From contig JBKECA010000207.1 in the NCBI GenBank assembly GCA_047973435.1, forward strand, positions 1 to 30,835: DNA of 30,835 nucleotides. The letters are read 5' to 3'. The notes under the pieces were generated by a model. It searched no databases. It was not told the origin of the DNA and saw only the letters and a program-made list of their open reading frames with translations. Shown piece after piece: positions 15,618 to 25,141 of the stretch (its first letter is position 1; every line of letters begins with the position of its first letter). The translations under genes were made by a program, and so were the position numbers. Source of the stretch: JBKECA01 sp047973435 (lineage in GTDB: Bacteria; Planctomycetota; Planctomycetia; Planctomycetales; Planctomycetaceae).

Positions 15618-18600
15618 ATGCGAACTGACCGAACCGCCATCACCGCCGTGTTGCTGCTGGCGATGGCCGCGGCCGTTTCCGCCCAGCTGCCGCTCACGCG
15701 GGTGAAGTCGATCTATCCCCCCGCTGGGCAGGTGGGGACCACGTTCGAACTGAAGCTCACGGGCGGGGACGATTTGGAAGAGGTCAACTCCCTGCACTTC
15801 ACGCACCCCGGCATTACCGGCCAGCTGCGGATGCAGGAGGTCGAGGGCAAGCCGCAGCCGGTTGATAATACGTTTGACGTCACGATTGCGGCTGATGTCC
15901 CGCCCGGTATTTATGAGGTTCGTGCCTCGGGGCTGTGGGGGGTGAGCAACCCGCAGCGGTTCGCCGTGTCGGCACGCAAGCAGGCTTCTGACACTGAGCC
16001 GAACAATGCGTTCGAGCAAGCCCAGGCAATCGAACTCAATTCGTCGGTCACCGGCCGAATGGATGGCGGCACCGATATCGACTGCTTCAAGTTCGCCGCT
16101 GCAGCGGGGCAGCGAGTTGTGATCGACTGCCTCTCCGAGCGACTCGATTCCCAGATGGACCCAGACCTGCTCGTGCGGGATTCGACCGGTCGGCGGATCG
16201 CCTGGGCCCATAACACGCTGGGTGACGACCCGACGCTGGTCCTCGACGTTCCCGCAGCGGGCGAGTATGTCGTCGATGTGCACGATCACACGTATCGCAA
16301 CGGCCAGGAGTACGTCTATCGGCTCGACGTCCACACGGGTCCGCACATCGCTTTCGTCATGCCGCCAGCGGGTCAGACGGGAACGAAGTCGAAGTTCACG
16401 CTGTACGGCTTCAATCTTCCGGGTGGGGCCAAGACGGAGACCCTGCTCAACAAGGCCTCGCTCGAACAGTTGCCCGTGGAAATCGACGTACCGCGCGAAG
16501 AGGCGATCCTCGACATCCAGAACGTCGTCCGCTCGTTCGAGGCGGATGTCGATGCCTTTACCTGGGCACTCGAGACCCCGCAGGGACGGTCCAATCCCGT
16601 GCGGATCGGCATCTCCGATCAGTCCGCCGTGCTGGAGACGGAGCCGAACAACGAGCCTGCACAGGCGCAAGTTCTCACCGCTCCGGGAGAAGGGGCGGGA
16701 CAACTGGCGACGCGAAATGACATCGACTGGTATTCCTTCTCTGGCAAGTCGGGCGAGGTCTTCTGGATCGAGGTCATCGGTCAGAGAAATGGCAACACGC
16801 TCGATCCGGTGCTGGTGGTCGAACAGGTGACCAAAGACGTCAATGGGGCCGAGCAGGTCAAGCGGCTGACCCAGCAGGACGACGACGGAACCAACGTGGC
16901 GGCGAACATCTTCGACACCTTCACCGACGATCCCGTCTATCGTCTGAGTTGCGATCAGGACGCGACGTACCGCGTCGCGGTTTACGACCGCTACGGTTCG
17001 AGTCGCGGCGGTCCCAACCTGCGGTATCGCCTGTGCGTCCACAGCGATGCGCCGGACTTTCGCGTGGTGGCCGTGCCGGCCCAGGCGGGCACGAACACCG
17101 GTGCGGCGTGGCCGGTCGGCCTGCGTCGGGGAGACAGCGTGGGTGTCCCGATCTACGCATTGCGGAAGTTCGGTTACAACGGACCGATCAGCATTGTTGT
17201 CGATGGTCTTCCCGCTGGCGTGCACTGCGATGGGACGACGATCGGCAGCCTGGAGACGACGGGGACTCTGGTCTTCACCTCGGATGAGAACGCGGCTGAA
17301 GCCGTCGCAAACGTGCGACTGATCGCTACCGCCGCCATCGAGAACCCCACCGGGCGACGCCGACGCGATGCGGCCGTGCAACAGCAGGCGGCTGCGGAAA
17401 AGCCGTTGGCGGACCTGCGGAAGAAACGCAATGAAGCCGAGGCAAAACTGCGGCAGTCCGTCGATGCGCGAGACGCGGCTGCCATGAAGTCAATGGCGGA
17501 CCCGGCCAATGCGTCACTGGCGAATGAACTGCAGGCAAAGCAAACGGCCGTCGATGGCGCCCAACAAGCGTTTGCGCAATCCGCTGATGCACTAGCCGCT
17601 GCCGAGAAAGCCGCCACGGATGCCCGTCTCTCCGTCGAGCGTGCGGAGGCGGAGTTGCCGGTCGGGACGATTCACCGCCGACATATCGTCCGCACCGGCA
17701 CGCTCATGTCCGGCGGCACGAACAACATTCCCGCAGAAGGGCGGCTCGCACAGACCTTTGCCCTCGCCGTGATGAAGGAGCCGGCTCCGTTTCTGCCGCA
17801 GGCGAACTCGCCCCGCCTGACGGTCTGCCAGTCGCGGCAGATTCTTGTTCCCGTCCGACTCGTCAAGCGCAATGGCTTCGACGACAAAGTCCAGCTAACG
17901 GTTGCCGGCGTCCCCAAGAGTTCGAATATCCAAGCCGCCAACATCGCCATCGAGAAGGGTCAGGGCGAAGGTCTGCTGGCGATTCAGATCAAAGACAACA
18001 CGCCCCCGGGGACGTATGTCCTGTGGGCCAACGCCGCTGGGCAGGTCAGTTATAGTCGCAACCCGGAGAAGACCGCCCGCATCAAAGCCGAGCGGGACGA
18101 AATTGCCAAGCTCTCGGAGCAGGCTCAGGCTGCCGCCAAGGCCGCGACGGACGCCAAAAACCTCGCCACTCAACAGGCGACGGACGCCGTTACAAAACTC
18201 CAGCAGACTCAACAGGCCAAGCAGCAGGCCGACCAGCTGGTCTCTTCCCGCACGGGTGAAGTAAACAACCTTAGGGCTCAGAAGGCCGCTGCCGACAAGC
18301 AGGTCGAGGAAGCCGCAAAGGTCGTTGCCACCGCCGAGGTCGCGCTGGCCGAGGCGATGAAGGCGTTGGAGCCGGACGCCGAGAACGCGGGGCTGAAAGG
18401 CAAAGTCACCGCCGCGGAGACCGCGCTCGCTGAAGCGAAGAAGCAGGTCGAGGCCGCAACCACCGCTCGCGACACCCTCGCCCAGCAGCTGACCGAGGCG
18501 GAAAAGGGATTGACCGAAGCCACCGCCGGACAAAAGGTCGCCGTCGAAGCACAGACGCAAGCCGAGACCGCTAAATCGGCCGCCGATAAAGCCAAGGCCG

Positions 18601-19079
18601 ACTCCGAAGCCGCCGAGAAGCAGACAGCGGCTGTCGCCAAGCAGGCGGATGACAAAACCAAAGCGGCCGACAAGCGGCTGCAGGATGCCCAGAAAGTCTC
18701 CGCACCTCAGAACAAGAACTTCACTCCCACCACACAGCCGATCGTGCTGGACGTCATCCCCGCGCCAGTGAAACTCAGCGTCAACGTCCCCAACGGCGGC
18801 GCAATCAAGCCGGGCGGATCTCTGGAGATCACCGTTAAAGCCGAGCGACAGAACGGCTTCACCGGCCCGGTGAAACTCGCGGTTGTCCTGCCTTCGAAAG
18901 TCACTGGGCTCAGTGGTTCTGCCGAGATACCCGCCGACGCGAGCGAAGGCAAACTGATCGTCACTGCCGCCGCCGACGCGACTGTGGGCGACCACGTTAA
19001 CATCGCGGTGCAGGCCACCGCCGACCAACAGGGCCTTAAGCTGGTTGATGCACCGGTGACGATCAAAGTTGCGAATTAG
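15618..19079 (+). CDS. Large secreted protein: two PPC domains, alanine-rich coiled coils and Ig-like C-terminus
   Basis: An in-frame ATG at 15606 lies 4 codons upstream. I prefer 15618 because GAGAG precedes it by 5 nt and a signal peptide starts there (MRTDRTAITAVLLLAMAAAV, ending SAQ). Approximate order in the 1153-residue protein: an Ig/IPT-like N-terminal segment (TRVKSIYPPAGQVGT); PPC domain 1 at 126-238 (EPNNAFEQAQAI, TDIDCFKF); PPC domain 2 at 338-474 (EPNNEPAQAQVL, NDIDWYSF); an Ala/Lys/Gln-rich coiled coil at 584-678; a beta segment; a long Ala-rich coiled coil at 821-1027; and an Ig-like domain at 1040-1153. No protease or other catalytic domain is visible, although PPC domains often accompany proteases. 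A structural or scaffold role is inferred. The WD40/cytochrome gene 126 bp downstream has a similar coiled coil. Confidence 0.86.
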   Translation: MRTDRTAITAVLLLAMAAAVSAQLPLTRVKSIYPPAGQVGTTFELKLTGGDDLEEVNSLHFTHPGITGQLRMQEVEGKPQPVDNTFDVTIAADVPPGIYEVRASGLWGVSNPQRFAVSARKQASDTEPNNAFEQAQAIELNSSVTGRMDGGTDIDCFKFAAAAGQRVVIDCLSERLDSQMDPDLLVRDSTGRRIAWAHNTLGDDPTLVLDVPAAGEYVVDVHDHTYRNGQEYVYRLDVHTGPHIAFVMPPAGQTGTKSKFTLYGFNLPGGAKTETLLNKASLEQLPVEIDVPREEAILDIQNVVRSFEADVDAFTWALETPQGRSNPVRIGISDQSAVLETEPNNEPAQAQVLTAPGEGAGQLATRNDIDWYSFSGKSGEVFWIEVIGQRNGNTLDPVLVVEQVTKDVNGAEQVKRLTQQDDDGTNVAANIFDTFTDDPVYRLSCDQDATYRVAVYDRYGSSRGGPNLRYRLCVHSDAPDFRVVAVPAQAGTNTGAAWPVGLRRGDSVGVPIYALRKFGYNGPISIVVDGLPAGVHCDGTTIGSLETTGTLVFTSDENAAEAVANVRLIATAAIENPTGRRRRDAAVQQQAAAEKPLADLRKKRNEAEAKLRQSVDARDAAAMKSMADPANASLANELQAKQTAVDGAQQAFAQSADALAAAEKAATDARLSVERAEAELPVGTIHRRHIVRTGTLMSGGTNNIPAEGRLAQTFALAVMKEPAPFLPQANSPRLTVCQSRQILVPVRLVKRNGFDDKVQLTVAGVPKSSNIQAANIAIEKGQGEGLLAIQIKDNTPPGTYVLWANAAGQVSYSRNPEKTARIKAERDEIAKLSEQAQAAAKAATDAKNLATQQATDAVTKLQQTQQAKQQADQLVSSRTGEVNNLRAQKAAADKQVEEAAKVVATAEVALAEAMKALEPDAENAGLKGKVTAAETALAEAKKQVEAATTARDTLAQQLTEAEKGLTEATAGQKVAVEAQTQAETAKSAADKAKADSEAAEKQTAAVAKQADDKTKAADKRLQDAQKVSAPQNKNFTPTTQPIVLDVIPAPVKLSVNVPNGGAIKPGGSLEITVKAERQNGFTGPVKLAVVLPSKVTGLSGSAEIPADASEGKLIVTAAADATVGDHVNIAVQATADQQGLKLVDAPVTIKVAN

Positions 19080-19205
19080 AGTTGTGCAGGACAAGGACCG
19101 TCCGCACTCCGGGTTTCTAAGCTCCCAGCTTCGAGACAAGAGAGACCGACAGACATCGATCGAGTTCACCCACCTGCAGTTTCATCCCACCACCTGATCC
19201 CGCCC

Positions 19206-22052
19206 ATGCGTTGGTTTCTTCCGTTCCTCTTGATTGCTTCCGCACTGGCCGACGACAGCACGGCCATTCAACCGGTTGATCCGGCACTCGGTCACAAGGT
19301 CGAGTTCTATCAGGATCTGTTTCCGGTTCTGGAGTCGAAGTGCCTGGCGTGTCATAACCTCAAGACAAAAGAAGGGTCGCTGGTGCTGGAGAATGTGCCG
19401 GGCATTTTGGCCGGGGGAGACTCGGGGCCGGCGGTCGTCGCGGGGAAACCCGAGGAGAGCCTGCTTTACAAGCTGGCGGCCCGTGCCGATGAGCCGGTGA
19501 TGCCGCCGCTGCCGAATTCCGCACAGGCGAAGCCGCTGTCGCCACGGGAGTTGGGGATACTAAAGCAATGGATTCTGGAAGGAGCAACTCCCGGAAGTCC
19601 GCCGCCTGCGTCGACACTGAACTGGCAGCCGGTGCCGGAGCAAATTCATTCCGTGCAAACCGTCGCGCTGGACAACCGTTCTCGGTTTCTGGCGGCGGGG
19701 CGGGCCAACCGGGTGGTGCTGTTCGATCTGACCGAACATCGGGAGATTGCGCAACTGACCGACCCGTCCTTGCTGACGATCCAATCGGATGGCAAGCCGA
19801 TGTACGGACAGGGGATAGCACATCGGGACTTTGTGCATGCGGTGGCCTTCAGCCCGGATGGTAGTCTGCTGGCCTCGGCCGGGTATCGGGTGGTCAAGCT
19901 GTGGGAACGAGTACACGAAACGCGGCTGGCGGATTGGGATGCGGGGGCAGCGGTGACGTCATTGACCGTTTCGGCGGATGGCGTGCTGGCTGCTACGGGT
20001 CTGGCGGATGGAACTGTGAAACTCTGGGATCTCTCGACCGGTCAACCGGGCGCGACGCTGTCTGGTCATTCCGCGTCTGTAGGGGGTGTGGCGTTCTCAC
20101 CCGATGCGACGGTGCTGTATTCCGGTAGTGACGACAAGACGCTGCGCTGCTGGTCCGTCGGCGCTGGAAAGGAACTCGGTCAGGTCGCGACACCGACGGA
20201 GTGCAAAGCGGTTGTTATCAGCCGGGACGCTGGACTGGTGGTCTCGGCCCAGCAGGACAACAAGCTTCTGGTGTGGGACAAGTCGGTCTTCCTGGCGATG
20301 GATCCCCCGGCGACTGAGCCGGCCAAGCCGGTTCGTGAGGTGGGCGGCCTCAGCCAGCCCGTCACGTCGATGGTGTGGGTCCCGTCCACAGACGAGTTCC
20401 TGACCGCGTGTCGGGATGGCAGCGTCCGGTCGGTGAATGTGACGAATGGAAGCATCTCGCGGACGTTTGCTCTGGGAGCACCGGTGCTGGATGTGGCGGT
20501 TTCGGACGATGGCAAGCGTGTGGCTGGTTCGGGCGAGAACGGAGTAACGCGGGTGTGGCAGCGGGACAATGGCCAGCAACTGGCGGAGATCAAAGGGAAT
20601 CCGGTTGCAGCGGATCAGGTTCTGGCTTTGACGGCGGAACAAACTGTCGCGAAGCTCAAGGTCGGCTTGCGGGACGAAGCGGAGAAAGACGCGGACAAAG
20701 ACCTCAAGGGTCGCGAGGATTCGCTGAAGAAGGCCAATGAACAAAAAGAGGCCGCTGTCAAGGGGGTGGACGATCCGACAAAGAAGCTGGCCGAGGCCGA
20801 TCAGCAGGCGCAGGCAGCAGCGAAGGCGCTGGAAGCCAAACAAGATGACGAAGCCTTGAAAAAGGCCAAGGAGGCGGCCGACAAAGCCAAGTCGGACGCG
20901 GGTGAGGCACTCAAAAAGGCGCAAGCCACGGTGACGTCCGCTGAGCGGGCGGTGAAGTTGTCAGAAGAGTCTTTGGAGCGCGCGAAGCAGACCCAATCGA
21001 ACGCCAAGCAGGCGCACGAAGCGGCCAAGGCCTACAACTCGCAGGTTGACGAGCAGCTAAAGCAGGCTCAGACGACAGCAGCGCAGCTGCCGGGGGCTCA
21101 GCGCGGCGTCGGATTTTCTCCAAGCGGTGGTCAGCTGGTTACTGGCGGCGACGGTGGTCGACTCGACCTGTGGACCGCGGCCACTGGAGTGGCGTTGGAT
21201 TCTCTTGCCACGGAGGGGAATGTCAACTTTGTGCGGTTTACATCGAATGGTTCGTTGGTCACGGCGGGCGGTCAGAGGTTAACGGTACGGGACGTTCGTC
21301 CGCAGTGGAAGATCATCGCGCGACTCGGCTGTCCTGAGGATGCGCCGCTGGATGTCTCGAAGTCTCCGATGGTTGACCGTGTCCTGGCATTGGCCTTCAG
21401 CCCCGATGGCAAGCAACTGGCCACCGGCGGTGGCGATCCCTCCCGCAGCGGAGAACTGCTGCTGTGGGACATTGCGTCGCGCCGCGTCGCGCACGAATAC
21501 AAGGAGGCCCACAGCGATACGGTGTTTGATGTCGAGTTCTCTCGCGACGGGAAGCGTCTTGTCTCCGGCGCAGCGGACAAGTTTGTGAAGCTGTTCAACG
21601 CGGAGACCGGCGAGTTCATTCGCGGTTTTGAAGGACACACAAATCATGTGCTGGCGGTGTCAATCAAATGCGACGACAGCAGCATCGCGAGCGGCGGCGC
21701 GGATAATGCGATCAAGGTATGGAACACCGATACCGGCGAGCAGCGCCGCACGATGACGCAGTACGCCAAGCAGGTCACTTCGCTCGATTACATTGGTGTG
21801 AGCGACAACTTCGTCTCGAGCGGTGGCGACAAGACCGTGCGGCTATACACAGCGGGGAACGGCAGCAACTTCCGCACCTTGAGTGGTATGCCGGACTACG
21901 TCTACGACAGCACCGCCAGTGCCGACCAGCAACTGGTCATCGGTGCGGGGGAAGACGGGGTCATCCATGTCTGGGATGGACAAAAGGGGAACGAGCTAAT
22001 GAAGTTTGATCCGCCCGCCGTCGATGCTCCCGCCGCAACGGCCGGGAAGTAA
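19206..22052 (+). CDS. Secreted cytochrome-c/WD40 protein with a coiled coil between propeller halves
   Basis: This 948-residue protein has a signal peptide (MRWFLPFLLIASALADD). A PSCyt1-like haem domain with CLACH at 46-50 and a distal VMPPLP segment follows. A first group of WD40 repeats spans about 150-485 (VAFSPDGSLLASAG-VKLWE; GVAFSPDATVLYSGSDDKTL). A charged Ala/Lys/Glu-rich coiled coil lies at about 491-628. A second group of WD40 repeats (about 632-935) has LAFSPDGKQLATGGGD and VEFSRDGKRLVSGAADKFVK. The coiled coil thus splits the propeller repeats into two blocks that could form two propellers or one split propeller. It probably forms an operon with the preceding PPC/coiled-coil gene. 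A redox or cell-surface scaffold role is inferred. Confidence 0.9.
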   Translation: MRWFLPFLLIASALADDSTAIQPVDPALGHKVEFYQDLFPVLESKCLACHNLKTKEGSLVLENVPGILAGGDSGPAVVAGKPEESLLYKLAARADEPVMPPLPNSAQAKPLSPRELGILKQWILEGATPGSPPPASTLNWQPVPEQIHSVQTVALDNRSRFLAAGRANRVVLFDLTEHREIAQLTDPSLLTIQSDGKPMYGQGIAHRDFVHAVAFSPDGSLLASAGYRVVKLWERVHETRLADWDAGAAVTSLTVSADGVLAATGLADGTVKLWDLSTGQPGATLSGHSASVGGVAFSPDATVLYSGSDDKTLRCWSVGAGKELGQVATPTECKAVVISRDAGLVVSAQQDNKLLVWDKSVFLAMDPPATEPAKPVREVGGLSQPVTSMVWVPSTDEFLTACRDGSVRSVNVTNGSISRTFALGAPVLDVAVSDDGKRVAGSGENGVTRVWQRDNGQQLAEIKGNPVAADQVLALTAEQTVAKLKVGLRDEAEKDADKDLKGREDSLKKANEQKEAAVKGVDDPTKKLAEADQQAQAAAKALEAKQDDEALKKAKEAADKAKSDAGEALKKAQATVTSAERAVKLSEESLERAKQTQSNAKQAHEAAKAYNSQVDEQLKQAQTTAAQLPGAQRGVGFSPSGGQLVTGGDGGRLDLWTAATGVALDSLATEGNVNFVRFTSNGSLVTAGGQRLTVRDVRPQWKIIARLGCPEDAPLDVSKSPMVDRVLALAFSPDGKQLATGGGDPSRSGELLLWDIASRRVAHEYKEAHSDTVFDVEFSRDGKRLVSGAADKFVKLFNAETGEFIRGFEGHTNHVLAVSIKCDDSSIASGGADNAIKVWNTDTGEQRRTMTQYAKQVTSLDYIGVSDNFVSSGGDKTVRLYTAGNGSNFRTLSGMPDYVYDSTASADQQLVIGAGEDGVIHVWDGQKGNELMKFDPPAVDAPAATAGK

Positions 22053-22077
22053 ACGGGGTTCGGACGGTACACCGGGG

Positions 22078-22096
22078 GACGCATCTTCGATGCGTC
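22078..22096. repeat. Perfect 8-bp-stem hairpin after the WD40 gene
   Basis: GACGCATC, TTC and GATGCGTC form a perfect hairpin 25 nt after the WD40 gene stop. GATGCGTCGCT is repeated once more at 22106-22116. There is no T-run behind it, so it is not a classical terminator. Confidence 0.55.
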
Positions 22097-22164
22097 GCTA
22101 ATCCCGATGCGTCGCTCAACTTTAAGGACGGGGGACTTCGGCGATTTCAGTCTTTTTGGGCAAT

Positions 22165-22186
22165 ATGGCCATTCGTTAATGGCTAT
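22165..22186. terminator. Candidate bidirectional terminator between convergent genes
   Basis: GCCATT-CGTT-AATGGC (22168-22183) is a perfect stem that extends by three more pairs, one of them G-T. On the plus strand it is followed by ATTTGCTTT, a weak T-rich tail. On the minus strand it overlaps the TAG stop of the hydrolase gene. It lies between the convergent WD40 and hydrolase genes. Confidence 0.45.
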
Positions 22187-24132
22187 TTGCTTTGAGGGGC
22201 GGCGGGTCGAGCGATTTTGTTGATGGTTCGGGGAGCAATGAGGGCCTCGATCTGGGGGATATCGCAGGTTTTGAGCAGACCGAAGCAGAACAATTCCGGA
22301 GCTTCGTTGACGGCGATGTTTTCGTCGATCACCTGCCGCAGCGAGGTCAGGCCCCCTTCCACGGTCAGGGTCGAGACACGATCCGGTTCCATTGCGGCGA
22401 CGATCGAGGCAGCGAGTCCGAGTCGGCGGCCGACAGCGTAGAGTTCGATCGGAGCGGACTCGTTTACGGCGCTATCGTGCTGGACGATGGCCCGCAGCTG
22501 GTCGACCTGCAAGCCGAGGGGGCGTTCGCCGACGGCGGCGATGAGTAAGCCATACAGATAGTCGCGTTTCGGGATCTTGCATTCGCCGAAATAGAAGAGA
22601 TCGACAACAGTGACGGTGGCACCGTCCGCGATCAATCGGGCGATCTGGTTTATGGCTGCAGTCCGGCCTCCGTCGCAGACAACGATGACGCGACGAGTCG
22701 CGTTTGCCGGAGCAATTTCGACCGCGGGGACGGTCCATTCATCGCCAATGGAAAAGCGGTAAGAGCGGACAGTTCGCTGAGGTGTCTGATGGAGGACGCT
22801 CGCGTAGGACTGAACCAGACGCAGGTCTCGGCTGCGGATGATTTCGGACAGTTTTCGGCGGAGTGTCTGCTTGCTGTCTTCCGTCGCTGGGGGCGATGTT
22901 TCCGGGAGATCAGCAGCGAGTCGTTTTGCCAGGGTGTTGAAGCCGGCGTTGTCCGCGGGGAGTACGACGCTTAATTCCTCCGCAGTGCGCAACTCTCCGT
23001 TGCAGGGAATTTCGGCGGTGTTGAAGTCGCTGTCGGGATAAAAATGAGCACCGAGAGCACGATAAAGCGCCTCGCGGTTGTCCTGCTCGAAGTTGTGCGA
23101 TCCGGGAATGTGATTAATATGCACCCACAGGTTATCGGATTCTTCATATAGCTGATAGATAGGTCGAGTCGCCTGGAGGAGCAGCGGCAGGGCATTGCCT
23201 GCGGTAAAGCAGCATTGGTCGCGGTCGTTGTTGGTGAGCAGCGTGGGACGCGGGGCACGCATCGCTGTGAGGTGGGTGTAGTCGACGACGGTGGCGAGAT
23301 CGCTGGGAGTTTGTTCCGAGTCGCCCAGGTCCGCCTGCACCCGGGCACGGGTGCGGAAACTCGAGTAGCCGGCAACGGGGTTGGCGAGAGTCACCCGTTC
23401 ATCAAGTCCGGAGATGAAAATGGTTTGCCAGCCACCGCCGGAAAGACCAGCGACGGCAACGCGGCGAGGGTCGGCGTGTTCGTGCTGCAGAAGGATGTCG
23501 AGGCCGCGCTTCATCGACAGGTAAAATGGGGCGAGACCGCTGGTGCCGCAGAGGTCGAGCTGGTTCATGCGGTAATGGACAAAGTCATCACTGCGGAGCT
23601 GGCCCATCCCGACCCATTCGATATTCAAAGTGAGCATGCCCCGTTTGGCCTGGTTGATGCAACGGGTCTGCTTGTAGTCGGCGGCTTTGCCATTGCCATC
23701 GTGACCGTTGACGTTCATGACTACTGGGACCTGGCCGGACAGCTGCTTGGGTTCATACAGCAACGCAGGGACCCAGAGACCAGGGACGGCCTGGAAGCGA
23801 AGCTTGCGGATGCGGTAGTCAGGCGCGTCGAGCACTTCCTGCCATTCGGGTTCGGTTTCGATAGCGGCCCAGGCGGCGGCTTCTCCACGGAGGACGACAT
23901 CGCGCAGGACGCGAGTCCGCAAATCACTGGCGATGCGGTCCCAGTCGGCTGCGGAGGCGACCTCGGGCATACGCGGAACGCGGCGTTCGCAGTAGTTCTG
24001 GACCTCGTGAAATGTACAGTCCCGGTCGAGGAGGGACTGGGAGAGCAGCGGGCTCCAGTCGGGTGGATCAGCAGCGGGACTGCGGGCATTCAGCACCAGA
24101 ATGCAGGCGATCACAAGGGACAGGCGGAGCAT
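22183..24132 (-). CDS. Secreted alpha/beta hydrolase with a second degenerate hydrolase-like module
   Basis: This 649-residue protein has a signal peptide (MLRLSLVIACILVLNARSPA, ending near AADPP) and resembles acetylxylan-esterase/dienelactone-type hydrolases of planctomycetes. In the first module the nucleophile elbow is AGLSGGGW (Ser231), an acidic candidate lies in NNDRDQC (303-305) and a His in GSHNF (346). The second half (about 460-640) again has a hydrolase-like order (VIVVCDGGRTAAINQIARL, VTVVDLFYFGE, IELYAVGRRLG) but no Ser at the position where an elbow would be. It is probably non-catalytic. Polysaccharide ester cleavage is plausible but not shown. GAGG lies 5 nt before the ATG. 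The gene is divergent from folD across 112 bp. Confidence 0.82.
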   Translation of the reverse strand: MLRLSLVIACILVLNARSPAADPPDWSPLLSQSLLDRDCTFHEVQNYCERRVPRMPEVASAADWDRIASDLRTRVLRDVVLRGEAAAWAAIETEPEWQEVLDAPDYRIRKLRFQAVPGLWVPALLYEPKQLSGQVPVVMNVNGHDGNGKAADYKQTRCINQAKRGMLTLNIEWVGMGQLRSDDFVHYRMNQLDLCGTSGLAPFYLSMKRGLDILLQHEHADPRRVAVAGLSGGGWQTIFISGLDERVTLANPVAGYSSFRTRARVQADLGDSEQTPSDLATVVDYTHLTAMRAPRPTLLTNNDRDQCCFTAGNALPLLLQATRPIYQLYEESDNLWVHINHIPGSHNFEQDNREALYRALGAHFYPDSDFNTAEIPCNGELRTAEELSVVLPADNAGFNTLAKRLAADLPETSPPATEDSKQTLRRKLSEIIRSRDLRLVQSYASVLHQTPQRTVRSYRFSIGDEWTVPAVEIAPANATRRVIVVCDGGRTAAINQIARLIADGATVTVVDLFYFGECKIPKRDYLYGLLIAAVGERPLGLQVDQLRAIVQHDSAVNESAPIELYAVGRRLGLAASIVAAMEPDRVSTLTVEGGLTSLRQVIDENIAVNEAPELFCFGLLKTCDIPQIEALIAPRTINKIARPAAPQSK

Positions 24133-24244
24133 GCGGGCCTCGCAATGGTTGGAATGGCGGAGCAGTCGAGACCGAGCGGTCGCCGCTGGCCTGTGACATG
24201 GTCTACACTGCGAGCGGTTCCGCGTCCAACGTGAGGAGTGCAGC

Positions 24245-25141
24245 GTGACGGCTCAATTGATTGACGGCAAGGCGATTGCCGAGCGTGTGCGGGGAGAAGT
24301 GGCCGCCGAGACCGCGACTTTTACCGCCCGTACGGGTATCGTTCCACATTTGGCGGCGGTGCTGGCGGGAGATGATCCGGCCAGTGCGGTGTATGTTCGC
24401 AACAAGCAACGGGCCTGCGAAAAGGCCGGTCTGCAAAGCAGTCTGTACAAACTGGACGCGAACCGTTCGCAAGCCGACCTGCTGCAGCTGGTGCAAAAAC
24501 TGAATGCCGATCCCGAAGTGCATGGAATTCTTGTGCAGCTGCCGCTGCCGAAGCAGATCGACGAGACGGCGGTCCTCGACGCGGTGGACCCGCTGAAGGA
24601 TGTGGACTGTTTTCATCCGTTCAATGTCGGCCTGCTGGTGCAGGGGCGTCCGCGATTTTTGCCCTGCACACCGCATGGCTGTCAGCGGCTGCTTGTCGAG
24701 CACGGTGTGAAAACGGCGGGAGCCCATGCTGTCGTGCTCGGCCGAAGCGAGATTGTCGGTAAGCCGATGGCGCTTTTATTAATGCAGAAGGGACTGGCGG
24801 CGGATGCGACGGTGACGGTGTGCCACAGTCGAACAGCGGACCTGGCGGCGGTCACGCGGCAGGCTGATATCCTGGTGGCGGCGATCGGACGGTCAAACTT
24901 TGTAACACCGGAAATGGTCAAGCCAGGGGCGGTGGTGATTGATGTCGGCATCAATCGAGTCGGGGAAAAACTGGTGGGGGATGTTGATTTCGATCGGGTC
25001 AAAGAGGTGGCGTCGGCCATCACACCCGTGCCGGGAGGCGTAGGGCCAATGACGATTGCAATGCTGCTGAAAAATACGTTGACCGCGGCGCGTTTGGCAG
25101 AGTCGGGTGGCGAGAGTCTGACGCAGGGAGAACGGCTTTGA
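24245..25141 (+). CDS. folD: Bifunctional methylene-THF dehydrogenase / methenyl-THF cyclohydrolase FolD
   Basis: This 298-residue cytosolic enzyme interconverts 5,10-methylene-, 5,10-methenyl- and 10-formyl-tetrahydrofolate with NADP(H), supplying C1 units for purines and formyl-Met. Family motifs are complete: YVRNKQRACEKAG with Tyr50 and the catalytic Lys54, GILVQLPLP, DVDCFHPFNVG, PCTPHGCQRLL, the nucleotide-binding VVLGRSEIVGKPMALLL, and PVPGGVGPMTIAMLL. The start is a GTG, supported by GAGGAG 6 nt upstream. The last codons overlap the next gene by 4 nt, indicating translational coupling. Confidence 0.97.
   Translation: MTAQLIDGKAIAERVRGEVAAETATFTARTGIVPHLAAVLAGDDPASAVYVRNKQRACEKAGLQSSLYKLDANRSQADLLQLVQKLNADPEVHGILVQLPLPKQIDETAVLDAVDPLKDVDCFHPFNVGLLVQGRPRFLPCTPHGCQRLLVEHGVKTAGAHAVVLGRSEIVGKPMALLLMQKGLAADATVTVCHSRTADLAAVTRQADILVAAIGRSNFVTPEMVKPGAVVIDVGINRVGEKLVGDVDFDRVKEVASAITPVPGGVGPMTIAMLLKNTLTAARLAESGGESLTQGERL

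Noticed and set aside
15513..17381. 622-codon open frame opposite the PPC gene
   Set aside because: Arg/His/Val-rich shadow content. It overlaps the 86-bp repeat and PPC domains coded on the other strand.
17895..19169. 424-codon open frame opposite the coiled-coil region
   Set aside because: Gly/Leu-rich antisense of Ala/Lys/Glu repeats, a common artefact.
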